Assembly: GCF_023511815.1 (NCBI RefSeq) | Contig: NZ_JAIMAV010000022.1 | Span: 1 to 36,520, forward strand | Reading direction: 5' to 3' | Length of the DNA stretch: 36,520 bases | Origin: Alicyclobacillus sp. | Lineage (GTDB): Bacteria > Bacillota > Bacilli > Alicyclobacillales > Alicyclobacillaceae | Shown: piece by piece, positions 25,478-33,668 of the stretch | Position numbering within the stretch: position 1 is the stretch's first letter | Layout: the number at the start of each line of letters is the position of its first letter | Position numbers and translations under genes: made by a program | Notes under the pieces: model-generated | Told to the model about the DNA's origin: nothing | Database searches by the model: none | The model's input: only the letters and a program-made list of their open reading frames with translations

Positions 25478-25506
25478 ATAATACTGGATGTACCGGCGGG
25501 GTGCAA
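25478..25506 (-). promoter_or_regulatory. glyS promoter, with -10 overlapping a plus-strand -10
   Basis: On the minus strand TTGCAC (25501-25506) and TATTAT (25478-25483) are 17 bp apart. The same bases read as TATAAT on the plus strand (25477-25482), which may serve the HAD gene, although its -35 is poor. The two promoters could not fire together. Confidence 0.45.
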
Positions 25507-25566
25507 CGAATCCCGGCGGATCCACCCAGCGGAGGCTGGGGAAGAATTCAACAAGGAGCGAACGAC

Positions 25567-26352
25567 ATGACCCGGATTCGCGCGGTGTTTCTGGACATCG
25601 ACGGGACCCTCGTCCACAACGGCGTCCTGATGGAGAGCGCGGTCGATGCCATCCTGCGGCTGCGCCGCCATCCGGACCTGCGGGTCGCGCTGTGCACCGG
25701 GCGATCCATCCTGCACACCGTCCCTCTGCAGCACCGGCTCGGCGTCACAAGCGCCGTCTACTTCAACGGGGGACTGGCCGTGGACGGCGATACCACCGTG
25801 CGCAGGAGTCCGATGGAGGCGGATGTGGTGCGCCGACTGGTGGCGTGGCAGGCGGAGTTCCATCTGCCCGTGATCTGGCACACGGTGGACGCCGCGCTGA
25901 TCACCCGCCCCGTCCCGGAACGCCACCGGCCGATGATGGAAGCCTTCAACTTCCCGGAATTGAAAACGGTGCGCGAGTCGGAGCTGACGGATGATCCGCC
26001 GGAGGTCTATCAGGTGAATGTGTTCGCCACCGCCCACTGGGACCAGAAACTCCAGAACGATTTCCCGGAGTGCCTGCTGTACCGATGGCACGCGGAGGGT
26101 CTGGACCTCCAGAAACGAGGATGCGACAAGGTCCTGGGTGCAAAGGCCCTGCTCGCCACGTGGCAGATCCCCCCGGAGGAAGCGCTGCACATCGGAGACG
26201 GGGGCAACGATGTCGGGATGTTTCGCGGCCTCGGCCTCGGCATCGCCATGGGAAACGCGCCGCAGGAGGTCCAGGAACAGGCCGACCTGGTCACCGCACC
26301 CGTCCATGAGGACGGTGTGTACCGCGCCCTGGAACGAGCGGGCCTCATCTGA
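25567..26352 (+). CDS. HAD-superfamily (Cof-type) phosphatase
   Basis: 261 residues. Motif I is FLDIDGTL with Asp10 (nucleophile) and Asp12. Motif II is the threonine in CTGRS. Motif III is the lysine before LLATW, and motif IV is IGDGGNDVGMF. A type IIB cap domain lies between motifs II and III. Relatives dephosphorylate sugar phosphates, pyridoxal phosphate or flavin mononucleotide; the substrate here is unknown. The ATG at 25567 follows AAGGAGCG. It is divergent from glyS and converges on yneA. Confidence 0.9.
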   Translation: MTRIRAVFLDIDGTLVHNGVLMESAVDAILRLRRHPDLRVALCTGRSILHTVPLQHRLGVTSAVYFNGGLAVDGDTTVRRSPMEADVVRRLVAWQAEFHLPVIWHTVDAALITRPVPERHRPMMEAFNFPELKTVRESELTDDPPEVYQVNVFATAHWDQKLQNDFPECLLYRWHAEGLDLQKRGCDKVLGAKALLATWQIPPEEALHIGDGGNDVGMFRGLGLGIAMGNAPQEVQEQADLVTAPVHEDGVYRALERAGLI

Positions 26353-26417
26353 GCCCGGGACTCTCCCGCCGGGGTGCGCGAATGTTGACGAAAAAGATCG
26401 GACGTTCGGGAAAATTC

Positions 26418-26762
26418 TCATTCCCGCGGCAATCGGGCCGCCTGTGGCAGGGCCAACCGCTGCCCGGGCACCAGACGGGCGCTGGTCAAATGGTTCTCTT
26501 GCATCACGGCCCAAACCCCCTGATCCATGGGCGTTCCGGGCATCTCCCTCGCCACCACGGTCCACAGGGTGTCCCCTGGCCGAACCGTGTACCACATCGG
26601 TTCGGCGCCCGCCTGTGCGGCGCGCGCATGCAACCCCCATGCACCGCACCCGACGAGGACCGCCAGCATCAGCCCCAGCCTCCATCGCCTGCCGCCGAAT
26701 GCCCGCCGCCCCGCCCCCACGTTCCGTCGTCCGTCCAACCGACCTTCCGGTGTCCGTCCCAT
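26418..26762 (-). CDS. yneA: YneA-like SOS cell-division inhibitor with LysM domain
   Basis: 114 residues. A basic N-terminus is followed by one membrane segment (about residues 28-46) and a LysM domain, YTVRPGDTLWTVV to LVPGQRLALP. That order, and the divergent position next to lexA, match YneA, which delays cell division during the SOS response in Bacilli. The ATG at 26762 was chosen because GGTGGTGA precedes it; a GTG at 26774 would place the start against a LexA box. Three LexA boxes lie in the shared upstream region. Confidence 0.82.
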   Translation of the reverse strand: MGRTPEGRLDGRRNVGAGRRAFGGRRWRLGLMLAVLVGCGAWGLHARAAQAGAEPMWYTVRPGDTLWTVVAREMPGTPMDQGVWAVMQENHLTSARLVPGQRLALPQAARLPRE

Positions 26763-26774
26763 CCGATTCACCAC

Positions 26775-26788
26775 CGAACATGTGTTCT
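26775..26788. promoter_or_regulatory. LexA box 1 (yneA-proximal)
   Basis: CGAAC-ATGT-GTTCT matches the Bacillus box CGAAC-N4-GTTCG except for the last base. It lies 12 bp from the yneA ATG. Confidence 0.8.
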
Positions 26789-26803
26789 GGTTTTACGATA
26801 ACG

Positions 26804-26817
26804 CGAACACACGTTCC
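26804..26817. promoter_or_regulatory. LexA box 2 (middle)
   Basis: CGAAC-ACAC-GTTCC matches CGAAC-N4-GTTCG except for the last base. It is 29 bp from box 1. Confidence 0.8.
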
Positions 26818-26833
26818 TGTCAAGCGCCGGATA

Positions 26834-26847
26834 CGAACAAATGTTTG
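26834..26847. promoter_or_regulatory. LexA box 3 (lexA-proximal)
   Basis: CGAAC-AAAT-GTTTG has one mismatch in the right half. It overlaps the -35 box of the lexA promoter, fitting autorepression. Confidence 0.8.
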
Positions 26848-26873
26848 CACCGCTTTGGCGGACATGGTATACT
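26845..26873 (+). promoter_or_regulatory. lexA promoter
   Basis: TTGCAC (26845-26850) and TATACT (26868-26873) are 17 bp apart. LexA box 3 overlaps the -35. The lexA GTG is about 30 nt past the -10. Confidence 0.7.
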
Positions 26874-26903
26874 TTGGCCAAAACGACGAACGGAGGTCCG
26901 CCC

Positions 26904-27545
26904 GTGGCCAACCTGACGCGCCGCCAGCAGGCGATTCTCGAATTCATCCGAAAAACTGTGCGCGAGAAAGGATACCCGCCCTCCGTTCGTGAGATCGGGG
27001 AAGCGGTCGGGCTCGCCTCGAGTTCAACCGTGCACGGTCATCTGGAACGGCTGCAGGCCAAGGGGTACCTGCGCCGCGACCCGACCAAGCCACGCGCCAT
27101 CGAACTGTTGGACGCGCAGGAATCGGACGCGGCCCCGGCCCCGGTCCGCTCCGACGTTCCCGCCGGGGTGGTGTTCGCACCCGTCGTGGGGCGTGTGACC
27201 GCCGGCGCTCCCATCACGGCGGTGGAGGACATCGAGGACTATCTGCCCCTTCCCGAGGGGCTGGTGCGCGGGGACGAGGTGTTCGTCCTGCGCGTTCGCG
27301 GAGACAGCATGGTGGATGCCGGCATCCTCGACGGAGACTTCGTCATTGTTCGCCGTCAATCCACGGCCGACAACGGAGATATCGTGGTGGCGATGACGGA
27401 GGAGGACGAGGCGACCGTGAAGCGGTTTTTCCGTGAGCGGGACCATATCCGGTTGCAGCCGGAGAACGCCTCCATGGCGCCGCTCCGATACCGGCAGGTC
27501 ACCGTTCTCGGCAAGGTGATCGGGGTCTTCCGGGCGGTCCGTTGA
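26904..27545 (+). CDS. lexA: SOS repressor LexA
   Basis: 213 residues. An N-terminal winged helix ([24 protein letters not shown]) is followed by the self-cleavage domain. The cleavage site is Ala100-Gly101 in VTAGAPITA. The catalytic pair is Ser135 (GDSMVDAG) and Lys173 (ATVKRFF). RecA filaments stimulate cleavage and induce the SOS genes. The GTG at 26904 follows CGGAGG by 8 nt; upstream in-frame starts fall inside the promoter. It is divergent from yneA, and three LexA boxes lie between them. Confidence 0.97.
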   Translation: MANLTRRQQAILEFIRKTVREKGYPPSVREIGEAVGLASSSTVHGHLERLQAKGYLRRDPTKPRAIELLDAQESDAAPAPVRSDVPAGVVFAPVVGRVTAGAPITAVEDIEDYLPLPEGLVRGDEVFVLRVRGDSMVDAGILDGDFVIVRRQSTADNGDIVVAMTEEDEATVKRFFRERDHIRLQPENASMAPLRYRQVTVLGKVIGVFRAVR

Positions 27546-27666
27546 CCGGCCCGGGTTCTTTGAATGGTATCGCGGTTCGGTTCGCGACCGCAATGCCGGG
27601 TCATACGCCGGGGGATACGATGAAACGCAGGCCCCGGTGCGGGCATCAACCATCCATCGCGATCAA

Positions 27667-27691
27667 GCCGCCTCCGCACACCGGAGGCGGC
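27667..27691. terminator. Hairpin between lexA and glnA
   Basis: GCCGCCTCCG (27667-27676) pairs perfectly with CGGAGGCGGC (27682-27691) around a 5-nt loop. It lies in the 194-base gap between the converging lexA and glnA genes and can serve both. T-runs are absent on either side. I see no gene in this gap. Confidence 0.5.
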
Positions 27692-27739
27692 CGACCGCGT
27701 TCTCGTCAAATCCCGAACAACCTCAATTCCCGAACCACC

Positions 27740-29077
27740 TCAATACGTGTTGAGGTACTGCTCCCGCTCCCATTCGCTGACCTGGGTTCGGTACAGGTTC
27801 CACTCGATGCGCTTGGCTTCCACGAAATGCGTGAAGACGTGTTCGCCGAGGGCGTTGACCAACACCTCGTCGCGGCTGAGTTCCTCCAGCGCCTGCCCCA
27901 GGTTCTCCGGGAGACTCCAGATCCCCGCCTCCTGCTTCTCGCGCTCGGTCATCACGTAGATGTTGCGGTTGACCGCCGGCGGCAGAGACAGCTGGTTGCG
28001 GATGCCGTCCAGACCGGCCGCGAGCATCACCGCGATGGTGAGATACGGATTGCCCGACGGATCCGGGCTGCGGACCTCGATGCGCGTGCTCATGCCGCGC
28101 GCTGCGGGGATGCGGACGAGCGGCGAACGATTCTTCGCGGACCAGGCCACGTAGCTCGGCGCCTCGTAACCGGGCACCAGGCGTTTGTACGAATTCACCA
28201 ACGGGTTGCAGATGGCGGTGAATCCGCGAGCATGCGCGAGGATCCCGGCGAGGAAATGGCGACAGGTGGTGCTCAGGCCCAGTTCATCCCGCTCGTCATA
28301 AAACGCGTTCTGCCCGTTTCGGAACAGGGACAGATGGCAGTGCATCCCCGAACCGTTGATGCCGAACACCGGCTTTGGCATGAAGGTCGCATGCAACCCG
28401 TACTGGCGCGCGATGGTCTTGACGACCAGGCGGAAGGTGGCGATGTTGTCGGCCGCCTCCACCGCGTCCGCGTACTTGAAGTCGATCTCGTGCTGACCCG
28501 GTGCCACCTCGTGGTGCGACGCCTCGATTTCGAACCCCATCGCCTCCAGGGTCAGCACAATCTCGCGGCGGCAGTTTTCACCGAGATCGAGCGGGGCCCA
28601 GTCGAAGTAGCCGCCCTCGTCGTTGACCTCCTGCGTCGGCCGCCCGTTCTCATCCATCTTGAACAGGAAGAACTCCGGCTCCGGCCCCACGTTGAACGAA
28701 TCGAAGCCCATCGCCTTGGCCTCCGCCAGCACCCGCTTGAGCACCCCGCGCGGGTCCCCGGGAAACGGCTGGCCGTCCGGCAGGTGGATGTCGCAGATCA
28801 GCCGCGCGACCCGCCCCTGGCCGGAGTCCCACGGGAAGATCAGCCAGGTGGACAGGTCGGGGATGAGATACATGTCCGACTCCTCAATCCGGACGAAGCC
28901 CTCGATGGACGAGCCATCGAACATGATCTTGTTGTCGAGCGCCTTCGGCAGCTGATCCACCGGGATCTCGACGTTCTTGATCACGCCGAACAGGTCGGTG
29001 AATTGCAGGCGTATGTAGCGAACGTTCTGGTCTTTCGCAATCTGAAGAATCTCTTCCTTGGTGTGCTTTTCGCGCAC
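27740..29077 (-). CDS. glnA: Glutamine synthetase, type I-alpha
   Basis: 445 residues, against 444 for B. subtilis GlnA. Signature regions include [47 protein letters not shown] and NRSPLVRIP. The enzyme makes glutamine from glutamate, ammonia and ATP. In Bacilli it is feedback-inhibited by glutamine and, in that state, activates GlnR binding. I chose the GTG at 29077: GAGGAGG lies 8 nt upstream, whereas the ATG at 29083 would leave only 2 nt, and the GTG gives the expected length. It follows glnR by 80 nt, with a hairpin between. Confidence 0.97.
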   Translation of the reverse strand: MREKHTKEEILQIAKDQNVRYIRLQFTDLFGVIKNVEIPVDQLPKALDNKIMFDGSSIEGFVRIEESDMYLIPDLSTWLIFPWDSGQGRVARLICDIHLPDGQPFPGDPRGVLKRVLAEAKAMGFDSFNVGPEPEFFLFKMDENGRPTQEVNDEGGYFDWAPLDLGENCRREIVLTLEAMGFEIEASHHEVAPGQHEIDFKYADAVEAADNIATFRLVVKTIARQYGLHATFMPKPVFGINGSGMHCHLSLFRNGQNAFYDERDELGLSTTCRHFLAGILAHARGFTAICNPLVNSYKRLVPGYEAPSYVAWSAKNRSPLVRIPAARGMSTRIEVRSPDPSGNPYLTIAVMLAAGLDGIRNQLSLPPAVNRNIYVMTEREKQEAGIWSLPENLGQALEELSRDEVLVNALGEHVFTHFVEAKRIEWNLYRTQVSEWEREQYLNTY

Positions 29078-29111
29078 CGGCATGCCCTCCTCTGCCATGA
29101 TTCGACGGACA

Positions 29112-29132
29112 GGCCCCGCCCTGTGCGGGGCC
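29112..29132 (-). other. Hairpin between glnR and glnA
   Basis: GGCCCCGC (29112-29119) pairs perfectly with GCGGGGCC (29125-29132) around a 5-nt loop. It lies in the 80-base gap between the two genes and has no T-run. It could act as a processing or partial-termination site that sets the ratio of the two products. Confidence 0.4.
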
Positions 29133-29157
29133 GCCCGCGCCCTGCCCATGGGCCCCG

Positions 29158-29544
29158 TCACGGCTTGCGCCGCAGCAGCCGGGACAGGTCCCCCTGGAAC
29201 TCCGAATCCGCCCCTCGCGACGACGGCTCCAGCACCTGCGACTCCATCCAACGAAACACTTCCCTGTCGGACGGCTCCGCGGACCGGCCGGGCGGCGTCT
29301 GTCTGTTCTTCTCGAAATACGCCCGGACCCCGGCCATGTTCATGCCGGAATCCAACAGCTCCCGCACCTGCAACAGCCGCTCGACGTCCAAAAACGAGAA
29401 CAGCCGCTGGTTCCCCTGCGATCTCGCCGGTTTCACCAGGCCATGCTGCTCGTAATACCGGATTTGCCGCGCCGACAGACCGGTCAGCTTCTGGACCACG
29501 CTGATGGAAAACACGGGCATCTCCTTGCGCGTGTTCAGGTCCAC
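29158..29544 (-). CDS. glnR: Nitrogen repressor GlnR (MerR family)
   Basis: 128 residues. The MerR-type DNA-binding domain is [24 protein letters not shown] and [14 protein letters not shown]. The C-terminal tail QGDLSRLL resembles the autoinhibitory tail of GlnR, through which feedback-inhibited GlnA acts. It represses glnRA and other genes when nitrogen is plentiful. The GTG at 29544 follows CGGAGG by 8 nt. The order ynbB-glnR-glnA is that of Bacilli. Confidence 0.93.
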   Translation of the reverse strand: MDLNTRKEMPVFSISVVQKLTGLSARQIRYYEQHGLVKPARSQGNQRLFSFLDVERLLQVRELLDSGMNMAGVRAYFEKNRQTPPGRSAEPSDREVFRWMESQVLEPSSRGADSEFQGDLSRLLRRKP

Positions 29545-29564
29545 GGGGCATCCCTCCGAGCGTT

Positions 29565-29583
29565 CCTTACGCGTATCTTAACA
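29565..29583 (-). promoter_or_regulatory. Possible GlnR site, one good half
   Basis: On the minus strand TGTTAAGATACGCGTAAGG begins with the canonical half-site TGTTA, but the other half does not match TNACA. A TAAGAT here could be the -10, with TTGTGG 18 bp upstream. It lies about 25 nt upstream of glnR. Confidence 0.35.
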
Positions 29584-29605
29584 CCCGCCCCGTGGCGCCC
29601 ACAAG

Positions 29606-30919
29606 TCAGGAATGTTGACGCTGTGCGAGTCCCGCGGCGCGGGCGCCATCCGGCGTCATCCGGCCTTCCGCGCGGTCTTGCGCCAGCACGGCCTCGGCGA
29701 TCCGTTCGAGCGCAATCACCACATGCTCCAGCGTCAGGCCCCCCTGCATGTAGCCGGTGTACGGCGGCCGCATCGGCCCGTCGGCGGACAGCTCCAGCGA
29801 CCCGCCCTGGATGAACGTCCCCGCCGCCATCACCACCTGGTCTTCGTAGCCGGCCATCGGCGCCGCCTCGAGGCGCACAAAGGCATCCACCGGTGCGGCC
29901 GACTGCACCGCCTGGCAGAACGCCAACAGAGCCCGCGGGTCCCCGAAGCGCGCCGACAGGATCAGGTCGGACCGCGGCTCCTGCCAGCGCGGTGAAACCT
30001 CGAACCCCAACCGCTCCAGCACGCACGCGGCCAGGATGGACCCCTTCAGCGCCTGGGCGACGGTGTGCGGGGCGAGGAACAGACCCTGGTAGAACAGGCG
30101 CAGCACGCCGAGGGAAGGCCCCGCCTCCAGGCCGATGCCGGGGGCCGTCAGCTGTTCGGCCGCCCGCTGCACGTACTCCGCGCGCCCGGCGACGTAGCCG
30201 CCGGTCGGTGCGACCCCGCCCCCCGGATTCTTGATCAGCGACCCCATTACCAGGTCCGCCCCGGCGTGGGTCGGTTCGCGGTCCTCGACGAACTCGCCGT
30301 AGCAGTTGTCGACCATCAGGACCAGGCCATCGCCCAAGGCAGACCTCAGGGCGCCAAACGCCGCCTCCAGGTCCCCCACGGACAGGGCCCGGCGGTCGCT
30401 GTACCCGCGGGAGCGCTGGAAGAACACCGCCCGCGTGCGCGGGGTCAGGGCGTCCATCACGCGCCGGATATCCACCCCGCCGTCCTCTGTCAGCGGCACC
30501 ACCGTGTGCGAGACGCCCCACTCGGCGAGGCTGCCCGGCGCCGGGCGCAGACCGACCACCGATTCGAGCGTGTCGTACGGAGTCCCCGTCGCGAACACCA
30601 GGTGATCCCCCGGGCGCAGCACCCCAAACAGGCCGAGACGCAAGGCGTGCGTACCGGAGATCACCTGCGGCCGCACCAAGGCCGCCTGTGCGCCGAACAC
30701 CCGCGCAAAGACCCGTTCCAGCTTGTCGCGCCCCTCATCGCCGTACCCGTATCCGGTCGATCCGTTCAGGTCGTGGGCGCCCACCCCCTCCGCCCACAGG
30801 GCCTCCAGCACCCGCCGTTGGTTCGCCAGCGCCAGTTCGTCGACCTCCGCCCACCGTTTTTGCACCTCGCGGCGGCAGGCGGCGACCAGGCGCATCGCCT
30901 CTTCCCGAACCGTCGTCAA
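29606..30919 (-). CDS. ynbB: YnbB-like PLP enzyme (methionine gamma-lyase family, 'aluminium resistance' type)
   Basis: 437 residues, close to B. subtilis YnbB. The PLP lysine is Lys230 in GSLIKNPGGGVAPTGGYVAG. Other conserved parts are GSTGYGYGDEGRD, PQVISGTHALRLGLFGVLRPGD, TGTPYDTLE and VDNCYGEF. The family is fold-type I, often labelled methionine gamma-lyase, but the reaction is not settled. The TTG at 30919 overlaps the hflX stop as TTGA and has GGAGG 9 nt upstream. An ATG nine codons later lacks a ribosome binding site. It ends the operon that begins with spoVK; glnR follows after 61 nt. Confidence 0.88.
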   Translation of the reverse strand: MTTVREEAMRLVAACRREVQKRWAEVDELALANQRRVLEALWAEGVGAHDLNGSTGYGYGDEGRDKLERVFARVFGAQAALVRPQVISGTHALRLGLFGVLRPGDHLVFATGTPYDTLESVVGLRPAPGSLAEWGVSHTVVPLTEDGGVDIRRVMDALTPRTRAVFFQRSRGYSDRRALSVGDLEAAFGALRSALGDGLVLMVDNCYGEFVEDREPTHAGADLVMGSLIKNPGGGVAPTGGYVAGRAEYVQRAAEQLTAPGIGLEAGPSLGVLRLFYQGLFLAPHTVAQALKGSILAACVLERLGFEVSPRWQEPRSDLILSARFGDPRALLAFCQAVQSAAPVDAFVRLEAAPMAGYEDQVVMAAGTFIQGGSLELSADGPMRPPYTGYMQGGLTLEHVVIALERIAEAVLAQDRAEGRMTPDGARAAGLAQRQHS

Positions 30920-32208
30920 TTCGCTCGTCCTCCCGTCACCATCACGTGGAACCGGGCGCTTCGGGCGAGAATTCGGCGGCACAGGCGGTCCGCCAAGCGC
31001 CGCGGCACCCGGACCACCGCCTCGGCCTCGCCCGCCCCCGCATCCTGCATCGCCGTCACCGCTCCCGCTCGGGCGATCTCCCGCCACACGGCCTCTTCGC
31101 CCAGCGGCCCGGTCACGCGTACCTCGACCGGATCGAGCGCGAGGAGCCGATCCACCGTCTCGTACAACTCCGCGAGCCCCCATCCTGACGCGGCGGATCC
31201 GTACAGCGACACCACCGCCTGCCGGTCGGGAGCCGGACGGTGGCCCGCCTGATCCATCTTGTTGAACCACGTCAGCACCGGCTTGTCCAACGCCCCGATT
31301 TCCCCGAGCACCCGATACGTGGTCGCCAGGCGTTGCTCCACCGGCGCGGTGGCGTCCACCACGTGGACAATCAGGTCGGCCGCCCGCACCTCCTCCAGCG
31401 TGGCGCGAAACGCGTCGACCAACAGGTGCGGCAGATCTTGCACGAACCCGACGGTGTCCATCAACACCAACTCGCCCGCGCCGAGGCTGCGGACCCGGCG
31501 CGCCACCGGATCGAGCGTGTCGAACAGCCGGTCGTGGCCGGTGGCCACACCGCCCGCCCCGCGGTCCTTTGTCCACCGGGCCAGCAGGGTTGTTTTGCCA
31601 GCGTTCGTGTACCCCACCAGCGCGACCAACGGTACCGCGGCGCTCCGGCGGGCGCGCTGAACCTCCCGCGTGCGCCGTACCTCGGAGAGCTGCTGGCGCA
31701 ACCTGTCGATGCGCTCGCGGATGCGCCGCCGGTCCATCTCCAGCCGGGTCTCGCCCGGACCGCGGGTTCCGATGCCGCCTCCCAGCCGCGAGAGTTCCAC
31801 CCCGCGTCCGGTCAGCCGCGGCAGCAGGTACTGCAGCTGCGCGATTTCAACCTGCAGGCGGCCCTCCCGGGTGCGGGCGCGCAGGGCGAAGATGTCGAGG
31901 ATCAGCTGGGTGCGGTCCATGACGCGCCGGTCCAGCGCCGCTTCCAGATTGCGCACCTGGGCGGGGCTCAGCTCGCCGTCGAAGATGACGAGCTCCGCTT
32001 CGCACGCCTCTGCCTGCTGGCGGATTTCCTCAATCTTCCCCCGTCCCAGGTACAGGGCGGCGTCGATGCGATCCCGCGACTGGACGCACACCGCACACAC
32101 CTCGGCGCCCGACGCCTCGCACAGCCCTCGCAATTCCTCCACCCGCTCCGAAAACGTCCGCTCCGGTTCGCCCGTAACCCGGCGCACGCCGAGCACCACT
32201 CGCGTCAT
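30916..32208 (-). CDS. hflX: Ribosome-associated GTPase HflX
   Basis: 430 residues. The N-terminal HflX domain has DGELSPAQVRNLE and DRTQLILDIFALRARTREG, followed by GGGIGTRGPGETRLEMDRR. The G domain starts at Gly199 (GYTNAGKT), with DTVGF (G3) and NKMDQ (G4). In the family it binds the 50S subunit and splits or rescues stalled ribosomes, mainly under stress. The ATG at 32208 is 8 nt past the preceding stop, with only a weak ribosome binding site, so translation is probably coupled. The upstream part of the frame is not HflX-like. Confidence 0.93.
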   Translation of the reverse strand: MTRVVLGVRRVTGEPERTFSERVEELRGLCEASGAEVCAVCVQSRDRIDAALYLGRGKIEEIRQQAEACEAELVIFDGELSPAQVRNLEAALDRRVMDRTQLILDIFALRARTREGRLQVEIAQLQYLLPRLTGRGVELSRLGGGIGTRGPGETRLEMDRRRIRERIDRLRQQLSEVRRTREVQRARRSAAVPLVALVGYTNAGKTTLLARWTKDRGAGGVATGHDRLFDTLDPVARRVRSLGAGELVLMDTVGFVQDLPHLLVDAFRATLEEVRAADLIVHVVDATAPVEQRLATTYRVLGEIGALDKPVLTWFNKMDQAGHRPAPDRQAVVSLYGSAASGWGLAELYETVDRLLALDPVEVRVTGPLGEEAVWREIARAGAVTAMQDAGAGEAEAVVRVPRRLADRLCRRILARSARFHVMVTGGRAN

Positions 32209-32216
32209 TCCCTGCG

Positions 32217-32453
32217 TCAACTCCCGCCATCTCGTGCCAGTCCGTCTCGTTTCGCCTGTCCATTGTACCACGCGCCCGCGGGCACATCACAGATCGGGCA
32301 GACACCCTCGCGCAACGCGCGCTCGCGCAGGGCGATCGGCGCCTCCGCAAGCCCGAGGGATCGCCCCAAACGAATGCCCGACCGCCGTCCGGCCGCAAAC
32401 GCGGCGGCGGCGACGGCCAAGGACACCAACACCCCGATCCACCACCCCATCAC
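32217..32453 (-). CDS. Small one-pass membrane protein with CPIC motif
   Basis: 78 residues. One membrane segment (about residues 3-22, WWIGVLVSLAVAAAAFAAG) is followed by a basic stretch and a cytoplasmic tail with CPICDVPAG (Cys52, Cys55), then a charged end. A single CxxC suggests metal or redox binding as a dimer. The GTG at 32453 overlaps the preceding stop and has GGAGG 9 nt upstream; the ATG at 32450 is the next codon. I do not recognise the family. Tight packing with the UbiA-like gene and hflX suggests joint expression. Confidence 0.7.
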   Translation of the reverse strand: MMGWWIGVLVSLAVAAAAFAAGRRSGIRLGRSLGLAEAPIALRERALREGVCPICDVPAGAWYNGQAKRDGLARDGGS

Positions 32454-33064
32454 CGCGAATCCCCTCCCTCATCCGCGTCCCACAGGCGGACGGTGGTCAC
32501 CTCCGAGAGCACGGTCAACACCGCCAACGCGACGAACGCGAGGGCCGTGTCCTTCGCGTCCAGCACCACCGCCGCGCACAGCGCCAGCAGCACCAATAGC
32601 GTCGTCTCGACCACCCCGATGCGGATGGCCAGGTTGCGTTGCCCGGTCAATCGATCCCGCGCGGCGTCCGAAAGGTCGTCCGTCCAGTCGATCACGGCGG
32701 CCACCGCGATCGCCCACAACGCCGTTTGCCACCCGGCGGTGAGCCCGGCGAGGGCGACGGCCGCGAGCGTCTCCACCCAGGCGGGCAGACGGGTGGGCAA
32801 CCGCTCCCGCAGTTGGTGGAACATGCCCACCGCGTAGCTGGCGAAAAAAAGGGCGCAGGCGAGCCGAGGATCGATGGCCGCGGCCAGGAGGCCGACGGCC
32901 AACCCGTACGGCAGCAGGGCCCGCCCAAACCGGGCGGCCAGGGTGCGTTCTCCGCGCAGGATGTCGTATTCGGCGTCGAGGTGATCGTCCATCAATTTGA
33001 TGGCCGCCCCGATGAGCAACAGCGCGGCAAACGGCGCGACCCACTCATGCAAAGCGCCATACAA
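32450..33064 (-). CDS. Short UbiA-like membrane prenyltransferase
   Basis: 204 residues, against 280-300 for most UbiA proteins. Both Asp-rich motifs are present: MDDHLDAEYD (Asp26, 27, 30, 34) and DWTDDLSD (Asp126, 129, 130, 133). About five to six hydrophobic segments lie around and after them. Family members join a prenyl diphosphate to an aromatic or lipid acceptor in the membrane. The first motif lies very near the N-terminus, so one or two helices typical of the family are missing. The ATG at 33064 overlaps the GTPase gene by 20 nt and follows GGGAGGTG. Substrate unknown. Confidence 0.7.
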   Translation of the reverse strand: MYGALHEWVAPFAALLLIGAAIKLMDDHLDAEYDILRGERTLAARFGRALLPYGLAVGLLAAAIDPRLACALFFASYAVGMFHQLRERLPTRLPAWVETLAAVALAGLTAGWQTALWAIAVAAVIDWTDDLSDAARDRLTGQRNLAIRIGVVETTLLVLLALCAAVVLDAKDTALAFVALAVLTVLSEVTTVRLWDADEGGDSR

Positions 33065-33668
33065 CCCGCTTCACCTCCCGGAACCCGGTGCCGTGCAGGG
33101 CGGAGATGGGCAGGACGCGCTGCTTCGAATAGCGCCTGCACAAATACCGGTAACCGTCCAGCGCTCCGGAAAGGTCCATCTTGTTGGCGAGGATGACGTA
33201 CCCACCGCGCCGCAGGCCGAAGGACGCGATCTGCTCTTCCAGCGCGTCCCATCCCGCCGGCCCACCCTCCCGTCCGGCGATCCCCCGCCCGATGGCACCG
33301 GCATCCACCATGTGCAGGATCAGATCCGCGTCCATCATCGCCTGCAGGGTCTGTGCCATCGACTCGCGCAAGGGTCCGTCCGGGTGAATCCCCGCGACCA
33401 GACCGGTGGTGTCGGTCAACAACAGCTGCCGAGCGGTCTTGCCCGAGGGAAACTCCAGCGCGATGGACTGGAGGCAGCGGGTTCGGTGCGGATGCGCGTC
33501 CGAGAGCGATGCCTCCGCGTCCGCGACGGACAGGCGGCGGCAATCCGTCCGGCCGTCCGCCTCCTGCACCAACAGGCGCAGTTCCCGCATTCCCATGTAG
33601 CGGGCGAAATGGATGCAGAACAGCGTCTTGCCGACATTCGCCTTGCCGACCACCAGGCTCCGCTTCAC
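33045..33668 (-). CDS. Small GTPase of uncertain family
   Basis: 207 residues that are almost all G domain. G1 is GKANVGKT at residues 8-15, G3 is DTTG at 86-89, G4 is NKMD at 162-165 and G5 is SALHG at 189-193. The region between G1 and G3 (residues 20-80) is long and basic, and I cannot place it in Era, Der, YsxC or Obg. The GTG at 33668 overlaps the spoVK stop as GTGA; GGAGG lies 10 nt upstream. The position between spoVK and a membrane enzyme suggests a role in sporulation or the envelope, but that is inference. Confidence 0.8.
   Translation of the reverse strand: MKRSLVVGKANVGKTLFCIHFARYMGMRELRLLVQEADGRTDCRRLSVADAEASLSDAHPHRTRCLQSIALEFPSGKTARQLLLTDTTGLVAGIHPDGPLRESMAQTLQAMMDADLILHMVDAGAIGRGIAGREGGPAGWDALEEQIASFGLRRGGYVILANKMDLSGALDGYRYLCRRYSKQRVLPISALHGTGFREVKRVVWRFA

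Noticed and set aside
25446-25566. T-box riboswitch upstream of glyS
   Set aside because: Only about 120 bases separate the divergent starts, and a promoter lies 33-61 nt from the ATG. There is no room for a T-box leader and I see no conserved T-box sequence.
29565-29583. A full GlnR operator upstream of glnR
   Set aside because: Only one half matches TGTNA-N7-TNACA, so I list it as a low-confidence site, not as an established operator.
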